Source: Novosphingobium sp. PC22D (GTDB lineage: Bacteria; Pseudomonadota; Alphaproteobacteria; Sphingomonadales; Sphingomonadaceae). From it: a stretch of DNA of 64,000 nucleotides. The stretch spans positions 1-64,000 of the forward strand of contig NZ_MWMO01000016.1 in NCBI RefSeq assembly GCF_002556635.1. The letters are read 5' to 3'. Positions 36,608 to 46,362 of this stretch are shown here, piece by piece. Position numbers and translations under genes: made by a program. Position 1 is the first letter of the stretch; every line of letters begins with the position of its first letter. The notes below the pieces were generated by a model. That model was not told the DNA's origin. It saw only the letters and a program-made list of their open reading frames with translations, and made no database searches.

Positions 36608-36961
36608 AAGGGGGGGGGGCTTGTTGCCTGCAGAATGCACGTGGCAGCGCTGTAGCGCGATGTCGCGCTCAGCAGCCTGTCCGCAGGAGAATGGCGCAGC
36701 CTACGGGATGTGCGGTGGGTAAAGGCCATTGATTATGCGTATAGGCCAATTCCTGTCGAGGGGGACACCAAACTGGTCATTAGCTATATTGCAATGCAGC
36801 AAAAATGCGTTACACCGAATTGAGTGACTTTACGTACTCGGGGCAGCATAAGCCAATGGCCGATCTTCTGGATTGGCAATGCGCGCTGAAACCGTTTGCA
36901 GATGCCATTTAATTCGAAGAAAAACTCGCAATTTACCTTTCGAACATGGGGTTAGAACGTC
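36608..36961. other. Intergenic region between the epimerase and the second dehydrogenase
   Basis: About 350 bases with a run of eight or more G just after the epimerase stop (36609-36619) and a more AT-rich half from 36720. No gene, clear hairpin or consensus promoter was found; a promoter for the downstream unit is likely here. Confidence 0.5.
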
Positions 36962-38239
36962 TTGAAAGTTGTCATTTTCGGACTGGGCTATGTCGGTTGT
37001 ACAGCCGTCGGCTGCATCACTAGCCAGGGCCACAGCGTCATCGGCGTCGACGTCAGCGCAGCAAAAGTCGAAGCGCTTAATGCCGGGCTCTCGCCTATCC
37101 GCGAGCCTGGCCTTGCCGAACTGATCGCCGCAGCCAAAGAAAATGGGCGGCTTTCAGCCACGGTCGAAATTGGCGATGCGCTGAATGATGCCGATATCGC
37201 TATCGTCTGCGTCGGCACTCCCAGTGGCGTCGATGGCGCCCATAACATGAGCTATATCGCCCAGGTATCGCGCGCAATCGCGGCTGCCATCAAGCCCAAC
37301 CGGGCAGAAACAGGCAAGGGTCCGTTGACCGTCGCCTATCGCTCGACCATGCGGCCCGGCACCGTCGACATGATGATCGCGCCGATCTTTCGGGCCGCGC
37401 TTGGTGATTCCTTCAAACAAGGCGTCGAACTGGTCTACAATCCTGAGTTCCTGCGCGAGGCAACCGCGATAGAGGACTACTTCAATCCGCCCAAGATTGT
37501 CATCGGCACGCACAACGGCGGCCCCTGCGCGACGATGGACGCCTTGCACGAAGGCATTGAAGCCCCCATTTTCCATGTCGGCTACCGCGAAGCCGAAATT
37601 ACCAAGTTCGTCGACAATACCTGGCATGCGGTAAAAGTGGCGTTCGCCAACGAGATCGGTCGTGTCTGCGAAAATCTCGAGATTTCCGCAAGCCAAGTCC
37701 ACCAGATCTTCGTCTCGGACACCAAACTCAACATCTCGCCCTATTATACGCGCCCAGGGGGCCCATTCGGCGGCTCGTGCCTGCCCAAGGATGTGCGTGC
37801 GCTACAATATATCGCGGGCGATTCAGGATCGAACACGCATCTTGTGGATTCCCTCCTTCGCAGCAACGAAGCCCACAAACACCACCAGTTCCAGCGTGTA
37901 ACGCAAGGGCTGGAACCGGAGGCCCGGATCCTGCTGGTCGGCCTCTCCTTCAAGGCGGATACCGATGACCTGCGCGAAAGCCCGGCGGTCGACATGGTGC
38001 GCAAACTGCTTGACGCTGGTTACCGCGTCTCGGTCTACGACCCCTCGCTCAAGCCTGAGAATCTGGTCGGCCAGAATCTGGGCTATGCCTATGCTTTCCT
38101 GCCGACCATCGACACTGTTCTGGTCGACAAAGCCACCGCTGAGAAGGGCAACTACGATGTGGTCGTTGCCACCAATCGCACGATCAATGACCTGATGCTC
38201 GGCGATCTTCCGGTTATCGACGTGAGCAAGATCGCGTGA
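36962..38239 (+). CDS. Nucleotide-sugar dehydrogenase (GDP-mannose/UDP-glucose dehydrogenase family)
   Basis: A 425-residue dehydrogenase of the same superfamily as the gene at 34393 but a different subgroup. NAD motif GLGYVGCTAVG at the N-terminus, NPEFLREATAIEDYFNPPKIVIG, and the catalytic Cys in FGGSCLPKDVRAL; the C-terminal domain begins near GLSFKADTDDLRESP. It looks closest to GDP-mannose 6-dehydrogenases of the AlgD type, so it may provide a second uronic acid, but UDP-glucose as substrate cannot be excluded. TTG start; the stop overlaps the next gene by 4 bases. Confidence 0.9.
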   Translation: MKVVIFGLGYVGCTAVGCITSQGHSVIGVDVSAAKVEALNAGLSPIREPGLAELIAAAKENGRLSATVEIGDALNDADIAIVCVGTPSGVDGAHNMSYIAQVSRAIAAAIKPNRAETGKGPLTVAYRSTMRPGTVDMMIAPIFRAALGDSFKQGVELVYNPEFLREATAIEDYFNPPKIVIGTHNGGPCATMDALHEGIEAPIFHVGYREAEITKFVDNTWHAVKVAFANEIGRVCENLEISASQVHQIFVSDTKLNISPYYTRPGGPFGGSCLPKDVRALQYIAGDSGSNTHLVDSLLRSNEAHKHHQFQRVTQGLEPEARILLVGLSFKADTDDLRESPAVDMVRKLLDAGYRVSVYDPSLKPENLVGQNLGYAYAFLPTIDTVLVDKATAEKGNYDVVVATNRTINDLMLGDLPVIDVSKIA

Positions 38240-39483
38240 GTGTAGCGCCCCGCTCCGACGACTTCGCGTTCCCCACCGAAATCGCCGGCCTGCCGCTGGC
38301 TGGCAAAAAGGTGTTGATCGTGGTGGAAAACCTGCCGCTGCCGTTCGACCGGCGCGTGTGGCAGGAGGCGCGCACGCTCAAGGCAGCGGGGGCCACGGTT
38401 TCGGTGATCTGCCCCAAGGGCAAGGGTTACGAAAAAAGCTACGAGGAAATAGACGGGGTCCATATCCACCGCCATCCGCTGCCGATCGAAGCGTCCGGCG
38501 CGATGGGCTTCCTGCTCGAATACGGCGCGGCACTGTTCTGGGAAACGGTGCTGACCTGCAAGATCAAGTTAACCCGCGGGATCGACGTGATCCAGGGCTG
38601 CAATCCGCCCGACCTGATCTTCCTAGCCGCGCTGCCGTTCAAGTTGTTCGGCGTGAAATATATCTTCGACCACCATGATATCAATCCCGAGCTCTACGAA
38701 GCCAAGTTCAACAAGCGCGGATTTTTCTGGAAGTTGATGGTCCTGTTCGAGAAGTGGACCTTCAACGTCGCCGATGTGTCGATGGCAACCAATGAGAGCT
38801 ATCGCAAGATCGCGATCGAGCGCGGTGGAATGAAACCCGAAAACGTCTTCGTGGTCCGTTCAGGCCCTGACCTGAGCCGGCTGAAGAAAGTGCCCCCCGT
38901 GGAAAGCTGGAAGAACGGGCGCGCCCACATGGTCGGCTATGTCGGCGTGATGGGCGAACAGGAAGGGATCGACCTGCTGATCGATGCTGTTGGTCATATC
39001 GTCAACGACATGGGACGGCACGATATCCAGTTCTGTCTTGTGGGCGGAGGACCAAGCCTTGAAGGTCTCAAGGCGCTGACCACACAGCGCGGTCTGTCCG
39101 ACTACGTGACCTTCACCGGCCGCGCCCCTGATCAGGACTTGTTCGAAGTGCTCTCGACGATGGATTTGGGCGTCAATCCTGACCGGGTAAATGCGATGAA
39201 CGACAAATCCACCATGAACAAAATCATGGAATACATGTCGCTTGAAAAACCCATGGTACAGTTTGATGTCACGGAAGGGCGCTTTTCAGCGCAGGAGGCC
39301 TCACTCTATGCCAAGGCGAATGATCCGCGCGATATGGCCGAAAAGATTGTCGAGCTGATCGATGCCCCTGAACGCCGCGCTAAAATGGGCAGGCTGGGAC
39401 GCACGCGCGTGGAAAACGAGCTTAGCTGGTCGCACCAAATCGCGCCCCTTTTGGCAGCCTACGGCAAAGCGCTGGCCAAGTGA
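38236..39483 (+). CDS. Family 4 glycosyltransferase
   Basis: A 415-residue GT-B enzyme. The N-terminal domain includes VENLPLPFDRRVWQEARTL and IFDHHDINPELYEAKF, typical of WbuB-like or WcaL-like GT4 proteins; the C-terminal nucleotide-sugar domain has YVGVMGEQEGIDLLIDA and the E-x7-E-like region ending MEYMSLEKPMVQF. It would add a sugar to the lipid-linked repeat unit, using cytosolic donor. Its GTG overlaps the stop of the dehydrogenase, indicating a joint operon. Confidence 0.92.
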   Translation: MSVAPRSDDFAFPTEIAGLPLAGKKVLIVVENLPLPFDRRVWQEARTLKAAGATVSVICPKGKGYEKSYEEIDGVHIHRHPLPIEASGAMGFLLEYGAALFWETVLTCKIKLTRGIDVIQGCNPPDLIFLAALPFKLFGVKYIFDHHDINPELYEAKFNKRGFFWKLMVLFEKWTFNVADVSMATNESYRKIAIERGGMKPENVFVVRSGPDLSRLKKVPPVESWKNGRAHMVGYVGVMGEQEGIDLLIDAVGHIVNDMGRHDIQFCLVGGGPSLEGLKALTTQRGLSDYVTFTGRAPDQDLFEVLSTMDLGVNPDRVNAMNDKSTMNKIMEYMSLEKPMVQFDVTEGRFSAQEASLYAKANDPRDMAEKIVELIDAPERRAKMGRLGRTRVENELSWSHQIAPLLAAYGKALAK

Positions 39484-39487
39484 GGGG

Positions 39488-40027
39488 TCAGTGATGCGTG
39501 CGATGTCCCCATGCAGGAAGCTTTGTACGATGCACATAGTAAGCCGAGCCAATGCCAGCAGCTAGCGTACAGCCAAGATCGAGAAACCAGTTTAGGTGAA
39601 AAGTGCCGAATAGAATTTTGTCGGTCGTATGCCAGGACACCGTGCGCGCGAATGCAAGTGCGGCCATTGCCCAACAGGCAGCAGAAACGATCGACACGCA
39701 GGAAAATCGCGCAGGCGCCTCCAGGAAACGGTAGCCCTTGTAAAAAGCAAAGGCAAAAAGCAGCAAAAAGCCGAAGATGACAACCGGCTCTTGGAAAGAT
39801 CGACGGTCCGCATAACCGCCAGCATGAAGGAGCCTGCCCTTGAGAATATCATGCAACATCTCCTCGGCGCCCATAGCTCGCGATAAAACAAGCATTGCAA
39901 AGACAAAAGCGGTAACCGCGAATGTGCGGCCGTCCGCTTTTGCCCCGCGGCGCACCGCAGCATTTCGAGCCATAAGGCAGGCTACGATCACCGCAGCATA
40001 CATGATAATGGCAATAAAATTCAACAT
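39488..40027 (-). CDS. Membrane protein of unknown function, 179 aa
   Basis: Not recognised. It has five or six hydrophobic segments spread over the whole length, no signal peptide and no enzyme motif. Stop lies 4 bases from the convergent glycosyltransferase stop, and its start is divergent from the wza-like gene across 240 bases. The position inside the export part of the island suggests a membrane role with the polysaccharide, but there is no direct evidence. Confidence 0.7.
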   Translation of the reverse strand: MLNFIAIIMYAAVIVACLMARNAAVRRGAKADGRTFAVTAFVFAMLVLSRAMGAEEMLHDILKGRLLHAGGYADRRSFQEPVVIFGFLLLFAFAFYKGYRFLEAPARFSCVSIVSAACWAMAALAFARTVSWHTTDKILFGTFHLNWFLDLGCTLAAGIGSAYYVHRTKLPAWGHRTHH

Positions 40028-40266
40028 GTTGGGTGATCCTGGATATGCCGTTCATTCAAGATGATAACAGGCCGGCCATCCTTAGCAACGACATGGAGGG
40101 AATGGAATGCGATATCCCGCCCTGCAGACAGGACAGCCCCCATTCTCCAAGCAGCGGGCGCGCAAAAGCAGGATACGTGCTTTCCCTTATTACGGTCCCT
40201 TAGGGCGGTTGCACCCGCCTATCGATGTGACTATGGCTTGTCTCATAATCTAGAGGTTCGGGGTAG

Positions 40267-40983
40267 ATGGCGTTACACATAAACCGGGTTACGCCCGGAG
40301 TAGTTCTGGCAGCCGGTCTGGCCGTCTTTCTCACAGGTTGCGGGTCAACGCCCAAACCCGTCATTGGTCAATCCGTCGCTCAGATTTCGCCGGAGCTAGG
40401 ACAGGAAATGTTCCAGTCCGCCCCTGTTGGAACCGCAAAACTGGGGCCGGCAGACGTTATCTCGATTACCGTGTTCCGTGAGCCCGATCTTTCGGTCACC
40501 AATGCCACTGTGGATGCCGATGGCATGCTTGTATTGCCACTGATCGGTTCAGTGCACGCCGCCGGAAGCACGCCTGGCGAATTGGCCAGCCTGATCGAAC
40601 ACAAGCTTGCAAACACCTACCTGCGTGACCCGCATGTCAGCGTCAGTATCAGTTCGATCGTGTCGCATAAGGTGACTGTCGAAGGCGCCGTGACCGATCC
40701 TGGCATTTACGACCTTCTTCCTGGCACCAAACTGTCCGGCGCGATTGCCATGGCCAAAGGCCCTTCACGAGTGGCAAAGCTCAACCAGATCGCCGTTTTC
40801 CGGCAGTCCGGCGATGCCATGTATGTGGCCCGCTTTGACTATAACGCCATGGAAGCAGGGACTATGATCGATCCCGTCCTTCAACCAGGTGATCGCATCG
40901 TATTCGGCACCTCTGCACTGTCGCAAGGTTGGCAGGACTTCCTCCGGACAGTCCCGCTGATCGGCGTCTTCACACGTTTGTAA
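40267..40983 (+). CDS. Polysaccharide export lipoprotein (Wza/outer-membrane auxiliary family)
   Basis: A 238-residue protein with a signal peptide and lipobox (LTGC, Cys25), a Poly_export domain (LGPADVISITVFREPDLSVTN, about residues 60-130) and a SLBB-type domain (VTVEGAVTDPGIYDL). It would form or gate the outer-membrane channel and work with the Wzc-type kinase encoded next. Shorter than E. coli Wza, as in sphingan clusters (GelD/PssD-type size). The stop overlaps the next start. Confidence 0.93.
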   Translation: MALHINRVTPGVVLAAGLAVFLTGCGSTPKPVIGQSVAQISPELGQEMFQSAPVGTAKLGPADVISITVFREPDLSVTNATVDADGMLVLPLIGSVHAAGSTPGELASLIEHKLANTYLRDPHVSVSISSIVSHKVTVEGAVTDPGIYDLLPGTKLSGAIAMAKGPSRVAKLNQIAVFRQSGDAMYVARFDYNAMEAGTMIDPVLQPGDRIVFGTSALSQGWQDFLRTVPLIGVFTRL

Positions 40984-43220
40984 TGGTGTCCCCGATGAAC
41001 CAGATCATGTCCGATACCAATTCCGCGCCGTCCGGCAACCAGTCCAGCTGGATGGATCGCTATCTTCCGGCAAACGCCAATGGTGCCGATACAGACCCGC
41101 TGGGTGGCGACCATTCTCTGATCAACATCGCCACGATCCGCGGCTTCTTCTGGCGCCAGCGTTTTATCCTGTCCGGTGTGCTCGCAACCGTGCTGGTAAT
41201 CGGCTTCATTGCGACCATGCTGATCAGCCCTTCCTACAAGGCGACAGCCACGGTGCGGATTGATCCCGCCCATGAGTCGATCATCGAAGGCCAGGAACTG
41301 AGCAATCAAATAGTCGGTCGCCCGGTAGACTATATGGGCACCTTGGCAGCAGTCGTCAAAAGTCGCACGATCGCACTGAAAGTGGCCCAGCAACTCAATC
41401 TGGCCAACAACTACGCGTTTCTGGATATCAAAAGCGGCGACGACCTTGCCGCGCAGACCAAGACCGCAGCTCAAAGCCGCGAAAATCGGGCTGCCGCCAT
41501 CCTGCAAGCGCACGTCGACACACAAAACAGCGTCGGCAACATCATGGAAATCAGCTACATGGCAGGCGATCCTGTCATCGCAGCCAAAATCGCAAATCGT
41601 TATGTCGATGCGTTACTTAAAAATGATGTCCAAGTTAGCCTTCAAAAAAATACTTATGCTCTCGACTACCTGAGCAAGAAAATTGAGGAGGTTCGGCAAA
41701 ACCTGTCCACTTCCGAACGCAATTCGATTTCCTACGCCCGGTCCGCCAAGATCGTCTCGCAGTCCCTGCTTGGCGGCACAAACGACCAGTCCTCCGGCGC
41801 TGCCGCAGCACCGCAGACCGTCGTTGCCGCCAATCTCGCCAGCGTGAATTCCACCTATACCGATGCGCGCGCCAAGCGAATCGAAGCAGAACAGCGCTGG
41901 AACTCTGTGAAGTCCATTCCCGCTGCAATGCTTCCTGAAGTCCAGGCAAACGGCACCATTCAGGGCCTGATTGGTGATCGCTCCAGAAAACTGGCAAATC
42001 TGGCCGAGCTAAAGTCGCGTTACGGCCAATCCTACCCTCAGGTGCGCGAACTGACGAGCGAGATCGCAACGCTGACGAGCCAGATCGACAAACTGAGCAA
42101 CGACATCAAAGCCGGCATCCGCCAAGAATATCAGATCGCACAGAGCCAGGAGCAGGCCCTGGGCAACGAGCTGAACAATGTCAGTAATGCCACGCTGGAT
42201 GAGCAAGATCGCCGGGTCCAGTTCAATCAGCTTGATCGTAAGGCAAAGTCGCTCGCCACTCAGCTCGACAGCTTGCTTGACCGCTACAACCAGATCGCAG
42301 CTGCCGCCAATATCCAACCCGGCACAATTTCCCTGCTCGATCCTGCGACAACGCCTTCCCGTCCGGCTTCCCCCAACTTGGCCAAGAACCTCGTTCTGGC
42401 GCTGGTCCTGGGCGTAGGTCTGGCCGTGGCACTTGCCGTAGCAGCCGATGTCCTCGACGATCGCCTCCATTCGGTCGACGAGATCCAGCGGAAGCTGGCT
42501 ATCAAGTCGCTTGGCGTTACGCCCATGATCCGCAACTACAGCCCGGCTACCTACAACAAGTCGCTGAGCGAAGCGTATTCGTCCGTAAGGGTGATGCTCG
42601 ACTTCATCCTGCCAAGGCCGAGGCACAACATCATCATGTTTACCTCAAGCCAGCCAGCGGAAGGCAAGACCACGACCGCAGTGGCAATCGCAAAGCAGTA
42701 TGCAGGCCTTGGCCAGCGCGTACTGCTGGTCGATGGCGACTTGCGCAGGCCAAGCATCCCCTATCACTTCGATGCACCTCGCTCGAAAGTAGGCATCGTC
42801 GATGTCCTGCTTGGACAACTTCCCCTGAATCAGGCCCTGATCAATCAGAAACAGGCTAATCTCGACGTTCTGCCGATCGGTACCATTCCGAACAATCCGG
42901 TAGATATTTTCTCTTCGCAAAGGATGGTCGAATTTCTCGCCGAAGTGCGCGATGTCTACGACCTGGTCATCATTGACTCCGCGCCGGTCATGGGCCTTGC
43001 GGATGCCGTTCTGCTCGCGCGGCTCACCGATGGTGTCGTCTTTATCCTCGACGCCGAGCAAGCACACCTGGGCAGCGCAAAAGCCGCAATCCGTCGCCTT
43101 CGTCAAGCGAACGCCAACATGCTGGGTACGGTCCTCACCAAGTTCAATGCACGGGTTGCAGGCGAGGGATACTACTATTCCGATTACTATTCCTACGGCA
43201 CCGAGGATGAGAAAGCCTGA
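40983..43220 (+). CDS. Chain-length regulator and BY-type tyrosine kinase (Wzc-like)
   Basis: A 745-residue inner-membrane protein that controls chain length and export. The N-terminal Wzz domain is flanked by membrane segments (near residues 70-92 and 470-490), with coiled coil between about 240 and 440. The cytoplasmic kinase has Walker A PAEGKTTTA near residue 558, Walker A' (VLLVDGDLRRPS) and Walker B (LVIIDSAPV). The C-terminus ends in a tyrosine cluster (YYYSDYYSYG), the autophosphorylation site. In sphingan clusters these functions are often on two proteins; here they are fused. ATG overlaps the wza-like stop (TAATG). Confidence 0.94.
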   Translation: MVSPMNQIMSDTNSAPSGNQSSWMDRYLPANANGADTDPLGGDHSLINIATIRGFFWRQRFILSGVLATVLVIGFIATMLISPSYKATATVRIDPAHESIIEGQELSNQIVGRPVDYMGTLAAVVKSRTIALKVAQQLNLANNYAFLDIKSGDDLAAQTKTAAQSRENRAAAILQAHVDTQNSVGNIMEISYMAGDPVIAAKIANRYVDALLKNDVQVSLQKNTYALDYLSKKIEEVRQNLSTSERNSISYARSAKIVSQSLLGGTNDQSSGAAAAPQTVVAANLASVNSTYTDARAKRIEAEQRWNSVKSIPAAMLPEVQANGTIQGLIGDRSRKLANLAELKSRYGQSYPQVRELTSEIATLTSQIDKLSNDIKAGIRQEYQIAQSQEQALGNELNNVSNATLDEQDRRVQFNQLDRKAKSLATQLDSLLDRYNQIAAAANIQPGTISLLDPATTPSRPASPNLAKNLVLALVLGVGLAVALAVAADVLDDRLHSVDEIQRKLAIKSLGVTPMIRNYSPATYNKSLSEAYSSVRVMLDFILPRPRHNIIMFTSSQPAEGKTTTAVAIAKQYAGLGQRVLLVDGDLRRPSIPYHFDAPRSKVGIVDVLLGQLPLNQALINQKQANLDVLPIGTIPNNPVDIFSSQRMVEFLAEVRDVYDLVIIDSAPVMGLADAVLLARLTDGVVFILDAEQAHLGSAKAAIRRLRQANANMLGTVLTKFNARVAGEGYYYSDYYSYGTEDEKA

Positions 43221-43300
43221 AGGGTGGATGAGGTGCGCCATCCGCTTCCCCAGTCGGTAGCGCACCCTGCCCTTGCAGGCGCTTGAGACAAGGAGCGGAT

Positions 43301-44491
43301 ATGACGCTGCCGATTGTCGTGCATCTGTCAGGCGATTTCCCGGATACTATAGATCGCAACAAGACAAGGGTCATCGAATCCCTTCTCGACCTGACCGAGC
43401 AGCGGTTCGAGCACACCGTTTATTCCATCAACCGGGTGGCGATCAGTCCTGTCTCGGCGATCACGGACTTCATCCGCACTCTGGGCCGCCCGCGCGGCCA
43501 GATTGATGACTGGCAACGATTTGAACGTGGCGTGGCCCTGGGTTACCGAGCGCCGGGCCGCGGCCTTCTGCATGCGACCTACCTCAAAACGGTAGCAGTA
43601 CAGATCGCGGACCAGCTGCAGGCTAATCCACCTGCGCTGGTCGTCGGCCACAAGCTAACAATCGAGGGCATAGTCGCACGCAATCTTGCGCAGCGCATCG
43701 GCCGCCCTTACGCCATCACCATTCAGGGGGACACGGACACCAAGATCCTTGCTGCGCGGCCAGACCTCAAGGCCCTTTTCGCGAAGATCTATCACGGTGC
43801 CGCACATGTCTTCTGTTTCGCGCCCTGGGCACTTATCGAGATGGAGCGGCGCCTGGGAACAAGGGACGGCCCCGTCACTGTGCTGCCCTGTCCGACCGAA
43901 CTGGATAAACCTTTGCCCCCCAAAGGCGCAGGCCGCGATCTCATCAGCGTTTTCCATCTGAAGAACTGTCACCGCAAGAACCTAGCTGGCATGGTCGGGG
44001 CAATGAAGATCCTGGCAAAGAGCGCACAACAGACGGGGCTGGTCGTTTACGGTGGCGGCAGTGCAGCAGACGAGCAGGCCGCCATGCGCATTGCGTCCGT
44101 CACTCCCTCAGTGCGCCTGGGCGGTGCTGTAGACCGGGCACAAATGCCGCTGCGGATGAACGAGGGGGTCGGCTTTGTGCTGCCTTCACGGCGTGAAACC
44201 TTCGGGTTGGTATTCATAGAAGCATTGTTCGCCGGGCTACCCATCATCTATCCGCAAGGGCAGGCCATAAGTGGATATTTCAAGGATGCCCCTTTCGCCC
44301 TCGCCGTCGATTCCTGTGATACAGCGGCCATCGCCCGCGCGATGGCAACACTGGTCCACAAGGAAGGCGAGCTCAAGGCAGCTTTGGCGGACTGGCAGTC
44401 AAGCAGTGACGCACGACGTTTCCAAAGACCCTCGATAGGTGATGCCTTCGCTCAAGGGCTTCTCAATTCAATTGTCACCTCAAACAGGTGA
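43301..44491 (+). CDS. Family 4 glycosyltransferase, second
   Basis: A 396-residue GT-B enzyme with an N-terminal domain opening PIVVHLSGDFPDTIDRNKTRV and a C-terminal domain with SVFHLKNCHRKNLAGMVGAM and the donor-site block PSRRETFGLVFIEALFAGLPII (E-x7-E). AAGGAG lies just before the ATG at 43301. It is the last gene of the wza-wzc-GT unit and the right edge of the exopolysaccharide island. Confidence 0.9.
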   Translation: MTLPIVVHLSGDFPDTIDRNKTRVIESLLDLTEQRFEHTVYSINRVAISPVSAITDFIRTLGRPRGQIDDWQRFERGVALGYRAPGRGLLHATYLKTVAVQIADQLQANPPALVVGHKLTIEGIVARNLAQRIGRPYAITIQGDTDTKILAARPDLKALFAKIYHGAAHVFCFAPWALIEMERRLGTRDGPVTVLPCPTELDKPLPPKGAGRDLISVFHLKNCHRKNLAGMVGAMKILAKSAQQTGLVVYGGGSAADEQAAMRIASVTPSVRLGGAVDRAQMPLRMNEGVGFVLPSRRETFGLVFIEALFAGLPIIYPQGQAISGYFKDAPFALAVDSCDTAAIARAMATLVHKEGELKAALADWQSSSDARRFQRPSIGDAFAQGLLNSIVTSNR

Positions 44492-44633
44492 AGTGGTTGA
44501 GGTGGCCCTACCTTTCTGGACAGGTTTGCGGCCAGAGTAATCTCAAGTCGGCATTATAATATCGCGAGTGTGACCCCGGGATGCCGCAGAAAGGCGAGTT
44601 GCGGCTTGCGTTCGTTTTGCCATGCTGATTTCC

Positions 44634-44736
44634 GTCCACAAAAGGTCATCTGCGCCTATGGACAGCGGAGAGTAAAGAGACACAGTATGTGGACGCATTT
44701 GAATGAGACTGAGTGGTCGCTTTCAAAGCGTCCACA
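44634..44736. promoter_or_regulatory. Candidate res site for the adjacent serine resolvase
   Basis: Two inverted-repeat units lie just upstream of the resolvase gene. GTCCA at 44634 and TGGAC ending at 44663 span 30 bases, the size of a res crossover subsite. TGTGGACGC (44688-44696) and GCGTCCACA (44728-44736) form a 9-base perfect inverted repeat. The shared GTCCA/TGGAC core in all four arms supports binding by one protein. Confidence 0.45.
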
Positions 44737-44762
44737 GAACGACCGTTTGGGAGACGTACGGC

Positions 44763-45332
44763 ATGGGCGATATTCTGGGCTATGCCCGCGTCAGCACCGG
44801 CGATCAGGACGTGGCGGGCCAGACCATGCGTCTCGAGAAGGCCGGCGCCATCAAGGTGTTCACCGACGTCATGTCGGGCAAAAGCATGGAGCGCCCCGGT
44901 CTGGCCGAGCTGATCGCCTATGCCCGTAAGGGTGATACCCTGGCGGTGGTCCGCCTCGATCGGCTCGGGCGCTCGTTGGCCGAATTGCTTGCCACGGTTG
45001 AGACGCTGCGCGGCCAGGGCATTGCGCTCCTGAGCCTTGAGGAAAAGATCGACACATCATCGGCGGCCGGCGAACTCATCTTCCATGTGTTCGGGGCGAT
45101 CGCCCACTTTGAGCGGCGGCTGATCTCCGAGCGGACCCGGGACGGCATCGCGGCAGCACGCGCCAAGGGCAAGCAGCCTGGCCGTCAACCGCTCGACATG
45201 TCCAAAGTGAATGCCGCCATCAAACTGGTTGAAGCCCGCATCTCTCCGACAGAAGCGGCTCGGCAACTCGGCATCGGCCGATCGACCATCTATCGCGAAA
45301 TGCGTAGGATGGGGATTGAACGGCCCACCTGA
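44763..45332 (+). CDS. Serine resolvase/invertase of Tn3-resolvase type
   Basis: A 189-residue recombinase with the catalytic block ILGYARVSTGDQ (Ser11), RLDRLGRSLAELL, and a C-terminal helix-turn-helix (TEAARQLGIGRSTIYREMRRMG). Not closely related to TnpR at 11021. The ATG at 44763 starts the conserved region. No transposase of the Tn3 family is next to it, so it looks like the remnant of a second Tn3-type element or a plasmid resolution gene, lying with its probable res site at the right border of the exopolysaccharide island. Confidence 0.9.
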   Translation: MGDILGYARVSTGDQDVAGQTMRLEKAGAIKVFTDVMSGKSMERPGLAELIAYARKGDTLAVVRLDRLGRSLAELLATVETLRGQGIALLSLEEKIDTSSAAGELIFHVFGAIAHFERRLISERTRDGIAAARAKGKQPGRQPLDMSKVNAAIKLVEARISPTEAARQLGIGRSTIYREMRRMGIERPT

Positions 45333-45454
45333 TTAGGCGGCACGTTCGTTCGCACCTGTCGTTCGCCGTTCGTTCTACCTTAGCGTTGTTTAGCGTACTT
45401 TCCACGCTATGCCCTCATTCAGGAGGTTTTGCGAAGAACTTCCGGAGATCAGCG

Positions 45455-46276
45455 ATGTGGACCGATACCACCCGCGCGCATCATTCGCGCAAAGGCCTCG
45501 CCCTGCCAAGCGATTTGACCGATGGTGAGTGGGCCGTTCTGGAGCCCTTTTTCCCGCCGCCATCGCAGACTGGGCGGCCTCGCAAATGGCCAGTCCGGCG
45601 CATTGTCGAGGCGATCCTTTACCTGCTTCGCGGCGGGTTGCCCTGGCGGATGCTGCCCCCCTGTTTTCCGCCGGCCTCGACCGTGCAGCGCTGGTTCTAC
45701 TTATGGCGCGATGCGGGCCTGTGGGAACGGATCAACCATTATCTGCTGCAAGACCTACGCACCGCCCAGGGCCGTGAGGCTTCGCCCAGTGCCGGTGTAA
45801 TCGACAGCCAAAGCGTCAAGACGACCGAAAGCGGAGGTCCGCAGGGCTATGATGCAGGTAAAAAGATCAAGGGGCGCAAGCGTCATATCGTGACCGATAC
45901 CGAAGGTAATCTGGTTCATGCCGTGGTCCACACCGCCGATATCCAGGACCGTGACGGTGCTCCGCTGCTGCTGGCCGAGATCGTCCGCTCGTTCCCATGG
46001 CTGCGGCACGTCTTCGCCGATGGCGGCTATGCCGGGAAGAAGCTCAGGGGTAGCCTCGCCCGGCTCGGGCAGTGGACCATCGAGATCATCAAACGGTCCG
46101 ACAGGGCAAAGGGCTTCGAAATCCTGCCGCGACGCTGGGTGGTCGAGCGGACATTCGCCTGGCTCGGCCGCAACCGTCGCCTTGCAAAGGACTTCGAACA
46201 GACCCTCGCATCGGCCCGCTGCTGGCTGTTCACCGCTTCCGTCCAGCTCCTCACTCGACGCATCGTACGTCTATGA
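45455..46276 (+). CDS. IS5-family transposase
   Basis: A 273-residue single-frame DDE transposase. The N-terminal DUF4096 part has LTDGEWAVLEPFFPPP, and the catalytic domain shows VIDSQSVKTTESGG (first Asp), HVFADGGYAGKKL (second Asp) and RRWVVERTFAWLGRNRRLAKDFE (Glu, Y-2-R-3-E region). It appears complete. GGAG lies upstream of the ATG at 45455. I could not find matching terminal repeats on either side, so the element's ends are undefined or lost. Confidence 0.92.
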   Translation: MWTDTTRAHHSRKGLALPSDLTDGEWAVLEPFFPPPSQTGRPRKWPVRRIVEAILYLLRGGLPWRMLPPCFPPASTVQRWFYLWRDAGLWERINHYLLQDLRTAQGREASPSAGVIDSQSVKTTESGGPQGYDAGKKIKGRKRHIVTDTEGNLVHAVVHTADIQDRDGAPLLLAEIVRSFPWLRHVFADGGYAGKKLRGSLARLGQWTIEIIKRSDRAKGFEILPRRWVVERTFAWLGRNRRLAKDFEQTLASARCWLFTASVQLLTRRIVRL

Positions 46277-46362
46277 AAATACAGCCGATAGTTTCGAGTC
46301 AGACTCTGTAGAGATTATTCACACGTCGTGAATTTAAACCATTAGATGAGAATGGGGTGCAA

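Noticed and set aside
45333..46330. Terminal inverted repeats for the IS5 element
   Set aside because: I compared both flanks by eye and found no matching pair; GAGTC-GACTC near 46298 is only a short local palindrome.
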